A stretch of DNA of 41,566 bases. Source: JALJPB01 sp963933115 (GTDB taxonomy: Bacteria > Pseudomonadota > Gammaproteobacteria > Enterobacterales > Alteromonadaceae). The position numbers and the translations under genes are program-made. The DNA is taken from assembly GCA_963933115.1 (NCBI GenBank), contig CAWVSL010000024.1:1-41566 (forward strand), written 5' to 3'. The notes under the pieces were generated by a model. That model worked only from the letters and a program-made list of their open reading frames with translations, did not search any database and was not told where the DNA came from. This document shows, piece by piece, positions 34,788 through 41,566 of the stretch (within the stretch, counting starts at the first letter, position 1; each line of letters starts with the position of its first letter).

Positions 34788-37688
34788 ATGACTACTCATA
34801 CGCTAGCAGAACTTGAGCAAACTCAAGATTTTATCCGTCGCCACATCGGCCCTAACGCTGAACAAACTCAAACAATGTTGAACGACATTGGTGCAGAGAC
34901 TGTTGATGACTTGATCAATGAAATTGTGCCTGATGACATTCGCTTAACACAATTGCCCGCTATTGAAGAAAGTAAAACAGAAGTACAAGCACTCAGTGAT
35001 TTAAAGGCAGTGGCTAGTTTAAATAAAGTCAACGATACTTATATTGGTTTAGGGTATTACGGTACACATACCCCTAATGTTATTTTACGTAACGTCTTAG
35101 AAAATCCAGGCTGGTACACCGCTTATACGCCTTACCAACCAGAAATCGCCCAAGGTCGTTTAGAGTCATTATTAAATTACCAACAAATGTGTATCGACCT
35201 TACAGGTCTTGAACTCGCTTCAGCATCATTACTCGATGAAGGTACTGCGGCAGCCGAGGCGATGGCACTGGCAAAACGTGTCTCTAAAAATAAAAAATCT
35301 AACTTATTCTTTATTTCATCTGATGTCTACCCACAAACTATCGATCTCGTTAAGCAACGAGCTGAAATGTTTAATTTTGACGTAATTGTAGCGCCAGCAA
35401 ACGAAGCGGTAGACCACGATATTTTTGGTGCACTTATTCAATACCCAAGTGCAACAGGTGAAGTAACGGATGTGAGCGACTTAATTGCCCGCATCCATGA
35501 GAAAAAAGCGATCGTAGCGGTTGCTGCTGATATCATGAGCTTAGTGTTACTTAAATCACCGGGTGAGTTAGGCGCTGATGCCGTTATCGGTTCAACTCAA
35601 CGTTTTGGCGTACCAATGGGCTACGGTGGACCACACGCTGCATTCTTTACTACCAGTGATAAATATAAACGTTCATTACCTGGTCGAATTATTGGTGTAT
35701 CAAAAGATACTCGCGGTAACCCAGCATTACGTATGGCAATGCAAACACGTGAACAACATATTCGTCGTGAAAAAGCCAACTCAAACATTTGTACTGCCCA
35801 AGTATTATTAGCCAATATGGCGGCGTTTTATGCGGTGTATCATGGACCTGAGGGTTTAAAAACTATTGCTAACCGAATTCATCGTTTAGCGGATATCTTA
35901 TCATTAGGCACAGCATCAAAAGGCTTAATAGCCAATCATGCTCACTATTTTGATACCTTAACTTTTAATCTTGATGCGATTGATGGCTTTAGTAAAGAGG
36001 ATGTTGTGGTTCGTGCATTAGCCGCAGACGTTAACTTCCGCACGGATGTTGAAGGTCAAATTAGCATTTCTATTGACGAGACTACAACAAGAACTGACAT
36101 TGCTGGCCTTTTTGATATTTTATTAGGTACAGGTCATGGTTTAGATGTTGCAGCACTTGATCAACAAATTATTGATGATGGTCATTGTTCAATTCCTGCG
36201 TCATTAGTACGTGAGTCTGAAATTTTAACCCATCCAGTATTTAACTCATACCATAGCGAAACTGAAATGTTACGTTATATCAAGAGATTAGAGAACAAAG
36301 ATTTAGCTCTTAATCATTCAATGATTGCCTTGGGCTCTTGTACCATGAAGTTGAATGCCACTGCGCAGATGATCCCAGTGTCATGGCCAGAATTTGCTAA
36401 TATGCACCCATTTGCTCCTGTTGATCAAACACTCGGCTATAAAAAAATGATTGACGAGCTCGGTGACTGGTTAGTTGAACTCACCGGTTACGATAACATC
36501 TCAATGCAACCTAACTCGGGTGCACAAGGTGAATACGCTGGATTAATCTCAATTGTTAAATATCATGAAAGCCGTGGCGACAGTCATCGTAATATTTGTT
36601 TAATTCCTTCTTCTGCTCATGGCACAAACCCTGCGTCAGCTCAAATGGTTGGCATGAAAGTGATTGTGGTCGCTTGTGACAAAGAAGGTAACGTTGACAT
36701 GGACGACCTACGCAGTAAAGCAACAGAGATGGCTGACAACTTAGCTTGTTTAATGATTACCTATCCGTCAACACACGGTGTGTACGAGACAACAGTGGCT
36801 GAAATTTGTAACATTGTTCATGACAATGGCGGTCAAGTCTACCTTGATGGCGCAAATATGAACGCTCAAGTGGGTGTTACATCGCCTGGTTTAATTGGTG
36901 CCGATGTCTCTCACCTTAACTTGCATAAAACTTTCTCAATTCCACACGGTGGTGGTGGACCTGGCATGGGGCCTATCGGTGTTAAAGCCCATCTGGCGCC
37001 ATTCTTGCCAGACCATGTGTTAATTAACGTTGACGAAAGCACGAAAGGTAATGGCGCAGTATCTGCTGCTCCTTACGGTAGTGCGAGTATTTTATGTATC
37101 TCTTACCTTTATATTGCCATGTTAGGCAAAAAAGGCGTAACCGATGCGACTAAATACGCCATTGTTAATGCTAACTACCTAGCGAAAAAATTAGACGAAC
37201 ATTACCCTATTTTATATACAGGTAAAAATGGCCGTGTTGCCCACGAATGTATTATTGACTTACGCCCATTAAAAGCAGAGTCGGGTATTACTGAAGTAGA
37301 CATCGCTAAACGCTTAATGGATTATGGATTTCATGCGCCAACTATGTCGTTCCCAGTTGCCGGTACCTTTATGATCGAGCCTACGGAGTCTGAATCTAAA
37401 GTTGAATTAGATCGCTTTGTAGAAGCGATGGTTTGTATTCGTGATGAGGTTCGTAAAGTCACCTCAGGTGAATGGACATTAGAAGATAATCCATTGCATA
37501 ACGCACCTCATACACTGGCAGATATTACCACCACTTGGGATCGTGCTTACAGCATCCAAGAAGCGGTATTCCCAGTAGCCGCGGCGGCGAAAAATAAATT
37601 TTGGCCAACGGTTAACCGTATTGATGATGTTTATGGCGATCGTAACTTGATTTGTTCTTGTCCTCCGATTTCTTCTTATCAAGACTAA
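34788..37688 (+). CDS. gcvP: Glycine dehydrogenase (decarboxylating), P protein
   Basis: PLP enzyme that decarboxylates glycine and loads the aminomethyl group on GcvH. The single 966-residue chain (not split into alpha and beta subunits) begins RRHIGPNAEQTQTML after a short tail. It has the PLP-binding Lys714 in LNLHKTFSIPHGGGGPG, and MQPNSGAQGEYAGL and SSAHGTNPASA in the C-terminal half. ATG at 34788; the upstream sequence is a terminator-like hairpin with a poor ribosome site (GAGAAG). No lipoamide dehydrogenase gene is nearby. Confidence 0.97.
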   Translation: MTTHTLAELEQTQDFIRRHIGPNAEQTQTMLNDIGAETVDDLINEIVPDDIRLTQLPAIEESKTEVQALSDLKAVASLNKVNDTYIGLGYYGTHTPNVILRNVLENPGWYTAYTPYQPEIAQGRLESLLNYQQMCIDLTGLELASASLLDEGTAAAEAMALAKRVSKNKKSNLFFISSDVYPQTIDLVKQRAEMFNFDVIVAPANEAVDHDIFGALIQYPSATGEVTDVSDLIARIHEKKAIVAVAADIMSLVLLKSPGELGADAVIGSTQRFGVPMGYGGPHAAFFTTSDKYKRSLPGRIIGVSKDTRGNPALRMAMQTREQHIRREKANSNICTAQVLLANMAAFYAVYHGPEGLKTIANRIHRLADILSLGTASKGLIANHAHYFDTLTFNLDAIDGFSKEDVVVRALAADVNFRTDVEGQISISIDETTTRTDIAGLFDILLGTGHGLDVAALDQQIIDDGHCSIPASLVRESEILTHPVFNSYHSETEMLRYIKRLENKDLALNHSMIALGSCTMKLNATAQMIPVSWPEFANMHPFAPVDQTLGYKKMIDELGDWLVELTGYDNISMQPNSGAQGEYAGLISIVKYHESRGDSHRNICLIPSSAHGTNPASAQMVGMKVIVVACDKEGNVDMDDLRSKATEMADNLACLMITYPSTHGVYETTVAEICNIVHDNGGQVYLDGANMNAQVGVTSPGLIGADVSHLNLHKTFSIPHGGGGPGMGPIGVKAHLAPFLPDHVLINVDESTKGNGAVSAAPYGSASILCISYLYIAMLGKKGVTDATKYAIVNANYLAKKLDEHYPILYTGKNGRVAHECIIDLRPLKAESGITEVDIAKRLMDYGFHAPTMSFPVAGTFMIEPTESESKVELDRFVEAMVCIRDEVRKVTSGEWTLEDNPLHNAPHTLADITTTWDRAYSIQEAVFPVAAAAKNKFWPTVNRIDDVYGDRNLICSCPPISSYQD

Positions 37689-37750
37689 TGTTTTTTTGTT
37701 AGTCAGGTATTTAGTTCGTGACTATCTAATTTATTAAACAAGTCACTAAT

Positions 37751-37783
37751 AAAAAAGCGAACCACTTGGTTCGCTTTTTTTTT
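37751..37783. terminator. Bidirectional rho-independent terminator after gcvP
   Basis: GCGAACC and GGTTCGC form the core stem around ACTT, flanked by A6 on the left and T9 on the right. It lies 63 bases after the gcvP stop and can work in both directions. Confidence 0.88.
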
Positions 37784-38194
37784 GCCTACTTATAAAGTTG
37801 TAAATTTTCAAAATAATTATGTTTAAAGGAAAACCTGTCAATCTTCGCCTTTATTTAAGTTATTTTCAGTATCAAAAATGATCTTCTTTATACACAGGCA
37901 CGATGGTATGACCCAATCTACGTACATTTCTTCTTTCTAAAAACATCAAAAGCCATATATAAATTACAACATCCAAACGTCTTCTTTGTCCGCATTGCTA
38001 ACGATAGCTATTGGTTGTTCTTTAGGTCAACAAATACCAAGAGAAGCAAGTAAGGTTAAATTACTAGGTAACGCATTCAATAGTACCTTCAATTTGATGG
38101 AAAACTGATCTCGTTGCCACTAAAGTATATGTAAGTTGAATGCTTAAAAGTCCCCTATTTGATCACCAGCTCTTACACTATCCCCTTTACTGAC
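37784..38194. other. Decayed intergenic region between gcvP terminator and msrA
   Basis: About 410 bases with no intact gene. On the plus strand at 37980-38108 a short frame reads SSLSALLTIAIGCSLGQQI followed by PREASKVKLLG and then a stop. It resembles the start of a small lipoprotein (hydrophobic stretch ending IGC) but has no start codon with a ribosome site and no continuation. It may be a relic; I would not call it a gene. Confidence 0.3.
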
Positions 38195-38695
38195 TCACTT
38201 TACTGAGGGTAATACCCAATCACTTCTAGGAAAATGGCAAGTATAGCCATGGGGTGTATTTTGTAGATAATCTTGATGTTCTATTTCGGCTTCCCAAAAG
38301 TCTCCTTCAGGAACTAACTCGGTAACGACAGGCCCAGGCCATAAACCTGATGCATCAACATCGATGATTGTTTGCATCGCTGTAGTCTTTTGTTCAGCTG
38401 AACAGTAATAAATCGCTGAACGATATGAAGCCCCTAAGTCGTTTCCTTGTCGATTTTTTGTTGATGGATCATGGATCTGAAAAAATAATTCAAGGATACT
38501 GCGGAAACTAACAATATCATTATTAAAAGAGATTTCTATGCCTTCGGCGTGATTACCATGATCTCGATAAGTGGCGTTGATAACGTCACCGCCGGTATAA
38601 CCTACCCGGGTTGACATAACTCCAGGAAGTTTGCGTATAAGATCTTGCATTCCCCAGAAGCAACCGCCAGCTAAAATAGTACGTTCAATTGTCAT
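38195..38695 (-). CDS. msrA: Peptide-methionine (S)-S-oxide reductase MsrA
   Basis: Repairs S-oxidised methionine in proteins. The 166-residue single-domain protein has the catalytic motif GGCFWGMQ with Cys12, followed by TRVGYTGGD, and closes with EHQDYLQ as in other MsrA. Its ATG overlaps the stop codon of an msrB remnant (ATGA), so it was once the second gene of an msrBA operon. With that upstream gene truncated, its present promoter is unclear. Confidence 0.95.
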   Translation of the reverse strand: MTIERTILAGGCFWGMQDLIRKLPGVMSTRVGYTGGDVINATYRDHGNHAEGIEISFNNDIVSFRSILELFFQIHDPSTKNRQGNDLGASYRSAIYYCSAEQKTTAMQTIIDVDASGLWPGPVVTELVPEGDFWEAEIEHQDYLQNTPHGYTCHFPRSDWVLPSVK

Positions 38696-38859
38696 TTTGA
38701 TAAATCCTCTACTTGATCAACGTAATCACCATAGCCATTGCTGACTATCTCATTACGATGAATAAAACGAAGTGATGCTAAATTAATACAGTAACGTAAC
38801 CCGCCTTTACTTGTGGGTCCATCTTTAAATACATGCCCTAAATGGCTATCACCATGCCG
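38692..38859 (-). pseudogene. msrB: 5'-truncated msrB (methionine-R-sulfoxide reductase)
   Basis: On the minus strand an open stretch of 55 codons ends in a TGA overlapping the msrA ATG. It reads RHGDSHLGHVFKDGP ... GGLRYCINLASLRFI, the conserved C-terminal third of MsrB, including the catalytic Cys in RYCIN. Immediately upstream (38860-38862) is an in-frame TGA, and nothing resembling the first two thirds of MsrB, with its two CxxC zinc sites, can be found before the CoA-transferase gene. The frame is otherwise intact, so the loss was a deletion or replacement of the 5' part, and probably recent. No start codon is available, hence a pseudogene. Confidence 0.85.
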
Positions 38860-38882
38860 TCAAAGATTATACGGTAACACAC

Positions 38883-38910
38883 CTAGTCAATTTCGTAAGA
38901 AATTTGACTA
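38883..38910. repeat. Inverted repeat next to the msrB truncation
   Basis: TAGTCAATTTC and GAAATTTGACTA (one bulged T) flank GTAA. The repeat begins about 20 bases from the point where msrB homology stops and lies in the spacer between it and the CoA-transferase operon. It could end that operon's transcript (no T-run seen) or be a scar of the event that removed the msrB 5' part. Confidence 0.45.
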
Positions 38911-38996
38911 ACCACTATAATGATTAATACTGCTTTTGTTCCCAACATTAGAAATTGAACCCCAAGTAGATATTTTCAACATCTATTTCAACTTCA

Positions 38997-39653
38997 CTAA
39001 AAGCTCATCTCAGGGACATGCTCTGGTACTTCGAGTTCACCATCGGTCAACTTCACTATTTCTTCAATACTCACCCCCGGTGCTCGTTCAAGTAAGTGAA
39101 ATTTACCGTCTTTTATTTCAATAAAGGCTAAATCTGTTAATACTTTTTTAATACAAGCTTTACCTGTTAATGGCAAGGTACAATTTGCTAATAGTTTAGA
39201 AACGCCATGTTTTGAAGCATGCGTCATGGTAACGATAATATTATCTGCACCAGCCACTAGATCCATTGCCCCACCCATGCCTTTGATTAGCTTGCCAGGG
39301 ATCATATATGAGGCAATATTACCATTGACATCAACTTCAAAAGCACCTAAAACGGTTAGGTCAACATGGCCACCACGGATCATGGCAAAGGACGCTGCAG
39401 AATCAAATATTGACGCGCCTGTAGCCATAGTGACGGTTTGTTTACCGGCATTAATTAAATCAGCATCAATTTCATCTTCAGTGGGAAATTGTCTCATACC
39501 GAGTAAACCATTTTCAGATTGCAGCATAACCTCTATGCCATCAGGCACGTAATTGGCGACTAAGGTTGGAATACCAATACCTAAATTTACGTAATAACCG
39601 TCTTTGAGCTCTTGAGATACTCGCTGTGCTAGTTGGTCTCTTGAAAGTGCCAT
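38997..39653 (-). CDS. scoB: 3-oxoacid CoA-transferase subunit B
   Basis: Beta subunit of a CoA-transferase moving CoA between succinyl- (or acetyl-) CoA and a 3-oxoacid such as acetoacetate. The 218 residues include VNLGIGIPTLVANY and the catalytic Glu47 in SENGLLG, and GGHVDLTVLGAFEVD, PGKLIKGMGGAMDLV, all typical of subunit B. It follows subunit A after 12 bases. scoB and atoA are equally good names; succinyl-CoA as donor is not proven. Confidence 0.93.
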   Translation of the reverse strand: MALSRDQLAQRVSQELKDGYYVNLGIGIPTLVANYVPDGIEVMLQSENGLLGMRQFPTEDEIDADLINAGKQTVTMATGASIFDSAASFAMIRGGHVDLTVLGAFEVDVNGNIASYMIPGKLIKGMGGAMDLVAGADNIIVTMTHASKHGVSKLLANCTLPLTGKACIKKVLTDLAFIEIKDGKFHLLERAPGVSIEEIVKLTDGELEVPEHVPEMSF

Positions 39654-39665
39654 AAGTTATATTGC

Positions 39666-40382
39666 CTATACTGAAGGAGTCGCTGATGGACGTGTTGTGC
39701 GTTGCTCGATTGTTTTTTCAAATGTACCTTGAATCACTCGATTGACATAAATACCTGGCGTATGTATTTGATCGGGGTCTAACTCCCCGAGGGCGACAAT
39801 TTCTTCCACTTCTACCACGGTAATTTTTCCTGCCGTTGCCGCTAACGGGTTAAAATTCCTTGCCGTTTTTTTAAAAATCAAATTACCATAAGGATCAGCT
39901 TTCCACGCTTTAACAATGGCAAAATCCCCTTTGATTGATTCTTCAAGTATGTAATGCCTACCATCATAGGCTTTGACTTCTTTACCTTCAGCAACAGGCG
40001 TACCATAGCCTGTCGCAGTATAAAATGCAGGGATACCAGCGCCTCCCGCTCGGATTTTTTCTGCCAAAGTTCCTTGAGGCGTTAGCTCAACGTCTAGTTC
40101 ACCACTCATCATTTGAGCCGCAAAATGCGCATTCTCGCCGACATAAGAGGCAACCATTTTTTTTATCTGTTTATCAATCAATAAAATGCCTAAGCCATCA
40201 TGGGTTGTGCCACAATTATTAGAAATAACCGTTAAGTTTTTAGTCCCTTTGCTTTTGATTTCTTTAATCAAATTTTCAGGAATACCACATAAACCGAAAC
40301 CTCCTGAAATAATGGTCATGCCATCTTGTAGGCTGGCCAATGCCGCTTCATAACTAGAAACAACCTTATTAAATCCAGACAT
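39666..40382 (-). CDS. scoA: 3-oxoacid CoA-transferase subunit A
   Basis: Alpha subunit of the same heteromeric CoA-transferase, 238 aa. It has the family's GMTIISGGFGLCGIPENLI near residues 19-37 and LTVISNNCG, VASYVGENAHF, and GGAGIPAFYTATGYGT. First gene of the two-gene operon, reading away from a LysR regulator that probably controls it. The pair suggests use of acetoacetate or branched-chain/fatty-acid breakdown products. Confidence 0.93.
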   Translation of the reverse strand: MSGFNKVVSSYEAALASLQDGMTIISGGFGLCGIPENLIKEIKSKGTKNLTVISNNCGTTHDGLGILLIDKQIKKMVASYVGENAHFAAQMMSGELDVELTPQGTLAEKIRAGGAGIPAFYTATGYGTPVAEGKEVKAYDGRHYILEESIKGDFAIVKAWKADPYGNLIFKKTARNFNPLAATAGKITVVEVEEIVALGELDPDQIHTPGIYVNRVIQGTFEKTIEQRTTRPSATPSV

Positions 40383-40464
40383 ATTATTTATTCCTGTTAA
40401 CTACCACTCAATTGGCTAGTCATGCTTAAAAAACAACTTGAGTTTAATAATCCTACATGTTTAT

Positions 40465-40485
40465 ATATTTAACAAATTTAAATAT
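40465..40485. promoter_or_regulatory. Candidate LysR-type operator between scoAB and its regulator
   Basis: ATATTTAA-N5-TTAAATAT is a perfect 8-base dyad in the 127-base divergent spacer, and includes the T-N11-A pattern of LysR-type sites. It lies 25 bases before the regulator ATG and about 80 before scoA. The surrounding sequence is AT-rich, which weakens the case. Confidence 0.42.
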
Positions 40486-40509
40486 TCTAATCATTAATAA
40501 GTAAATTAA

Positions 40510-41394
40510 ATGAATGTTACGTTAAAGCAATTGCGTGCCTTTGTTGCTATCGCTGAGTCAGGTAGCTTCGCAGAAGCGAGTGAACGGGTGCATCTTTCCC
40601 AACCGGCACTGAGTATCGCTATTAAGAATTTTGAAGATTGTATTGGTGGAAAATTGTTAGCGCGTTCAACAAGAAAGGTCGCATTGACCCCGGAAGGGCA
40701 TCTTTTTATTCCAGTAGCCAAGCGGATGATCGCTGATTGGGATGAAGCCTTTACCGATCTAAATAATTTGTTTTCCCTGCAACGTGGAAAATTAGCGATT
40801 GCTGCAATGCCTTCCTATGCAAGTACAGAGTTGCCGATGTTACTTAAGACTTTTCGAGATAATTATCCTCAGGTGAACATAAAAGTTCACGATGTGATTG
40901 CCGAAGATACCGTAGCGATGGTTCGCACGGGTAAAGTTGAATTGGGCATAACTTTTGATCCTGGGCTATACGATGACCTAATATTTGAACCACTATTTAC
41001 CGACCAATTCATCGCGGTTATCCCAATCGATCACCCGCTATGCTCACATTCTAAAATATCATTGGTCTTGCTGGCGAAGTTTCCCTTTATCTCAATGCAG
41101 CAGCCGTCAAGCATCAGAGCGTTATTAGATAATTTTTTATTGGAACAAAATATAAAGTTGACGGCTGAATTTGAAACCAATCAATTCGCGACTATTGGGC
41201 AAATGGTGCATAGCGGCTTAGGTGTTAGTGTCATGCCGGCCTTGTATCAAAAACAGTTACTATCTATTGGCGTTGAATGTCGGCCTTTAAAAGCCCCTGC
41301 AATTAGCCGGCGTGTTGGTCTTATTACCCGAAAACGTTATCCATTATCATCGGCTGCTCAGGCGTTAATTGATATTATAAAAGGTCAATACTGA
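40510..41394 (+). CDS. LysR family transcriptional regulator
   Basis: DNA-binding regulator of 294 residues: winged helix-turn-helix at about 1-60 (LKQLRAFVAIAESGSFAEASERVHLSQPALSIAIKNFE), linker helix, and a periplasmic-binding-like effector domain from about residue 90. Divergent to scoAB with a dyad between, the usual LysR layout, so it likely activates the CoA-transferase genes in response to a pathway intermediate and represses itself. The effector is unknown. The ORF ends 172 bases before the window edge; nothing further is seen there. Confidence 0.93.
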   Translation: MNVTLKQLRAFVAIAESGSFAEASERVHLSQPALSIAIKNFEDCIGGKLLARSTRKVALTPEGHLFIPVAKRMIADWDEAFTDLNNLFSLQRGKLAIAAMPSYASTELPMLLKTFRDNYPQVNIKVHDVIAEDTVAMVRTGKVELGITFDPGLYDDLIFEPLFTDQFIAVIPIDHPLCSHSKISLVLLAKFPFISMQQPSSIRALLDNFLLEQNIKLTAEFETNQFATIGQMVHSGLGVSVMPALYQKQLLSIGVECRPLKAPAISRRVGLITRKRYPLSSAAQALIDIIKGQY

Positions 41395-41566
41395 CAATGT
41401 TAACAGTGACTTTTTTAATGTGGCTGACTCGATTAGTTTCTTCATGCTTAGAAGGTTGCTATCAATCAACTCTCGATATAATCGCAACTACAGATATCAA
41501 GACTAATTCTTTATTGATAACCAGTAATTAAGATTGTAATTAGGTAGTTAACAAATCTATTTAACA

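Noticed and set aside
38997..39124. Plus-strand open frame across the end of scoB
   Set aside because: Overlaps the conserved C-terminal part of scoB and has no coding signature of its own.
1..41566. CRISPR array, prophage, insertion sequence or integron
   Set aside because: No regularly spaced repeats, transposase, integrase or phage-like proteins were seen on either strand.

Overview
The window looks like chromosome of a low-GC marine gammaproteobacterium, most likely Alteromonadales and probably Colwelliaceae. This is inferred from the AT-rich composition, from the gene orders rpsT / murJ-ribF-ileS-lspA-fkpB-ispH and zapA / ygfB-pepP-ubiH-ubiI-gcvTHP, and from a proteorhodopsin locus. No plasmid, phage, integrase, transposase, CRISPR, tRNA or rRNA signal was seen.

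Left part, 183-7262, all minus strand: a proteorhodopsin gene followed by every gene needed to make its retinal chromophore, in the order proteorhodopsin-crtE-crtI-crtB-crtY-blh-fni. From crtE on, the genes overlap or abut (TTGA, TAAATG, 14 bp, ATGA, ATGA), so they should be one translationally coupled operon. The 107-base gap between the rhodopsin and crtE holds a hairpin that could separate high opsin expression from low enzyme expression. Residues in the opsin (Asp, Thr and Glu at the proton-pump positions, Leu at the tuning position, the Schiff-base Lys) predict a green-absorbing proton pump. Divergent to it is a two-gene RND efflux system with no outer-membrane partner.

12384-17561, minus strand: three apparently independent metabolic genes. 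They are a lipoprotein di-heme MauG/CCP-type peroxidase, a GMC-family oxidoreductase, and a lipoprotein M49-like zinc peptidase.

17762-37688 is a housekeeping core: rpsT (TTG start, good promoter and terminator), murJ, the ribF-ileS-lspA-fkpB-ispH group, then zapA with a 6S RNA gene downstream, and divergently ygfB-pepP-ubiH-ubiI followed by gcvT, gcvH and gcvP. Between ispH and zapA lies a decayed minor type IV pilin operon: a pilV remnant with a T8 frameshift and two stops, then a pilW-like stub. The 6S RNA gene faces these remnants.

37689-41566 is an accessory tail: a decayed intergenic stretch, msrA with only the 3' third of msrB upstream, a two-subunit 3-oxoacid CoA-transferase, and a divergent LysR regulator with a dyad between them.

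I found no convincing wholly new system. The most useful non-obvious items are the 6S RNA gene, the truncated msrB, the pilin pseudogenes, the terminator-like hairpin just before gcvP, the dyad over the gcvT -35 box, and the hairpin that splits the rhodopsin from its carotenoid genes.
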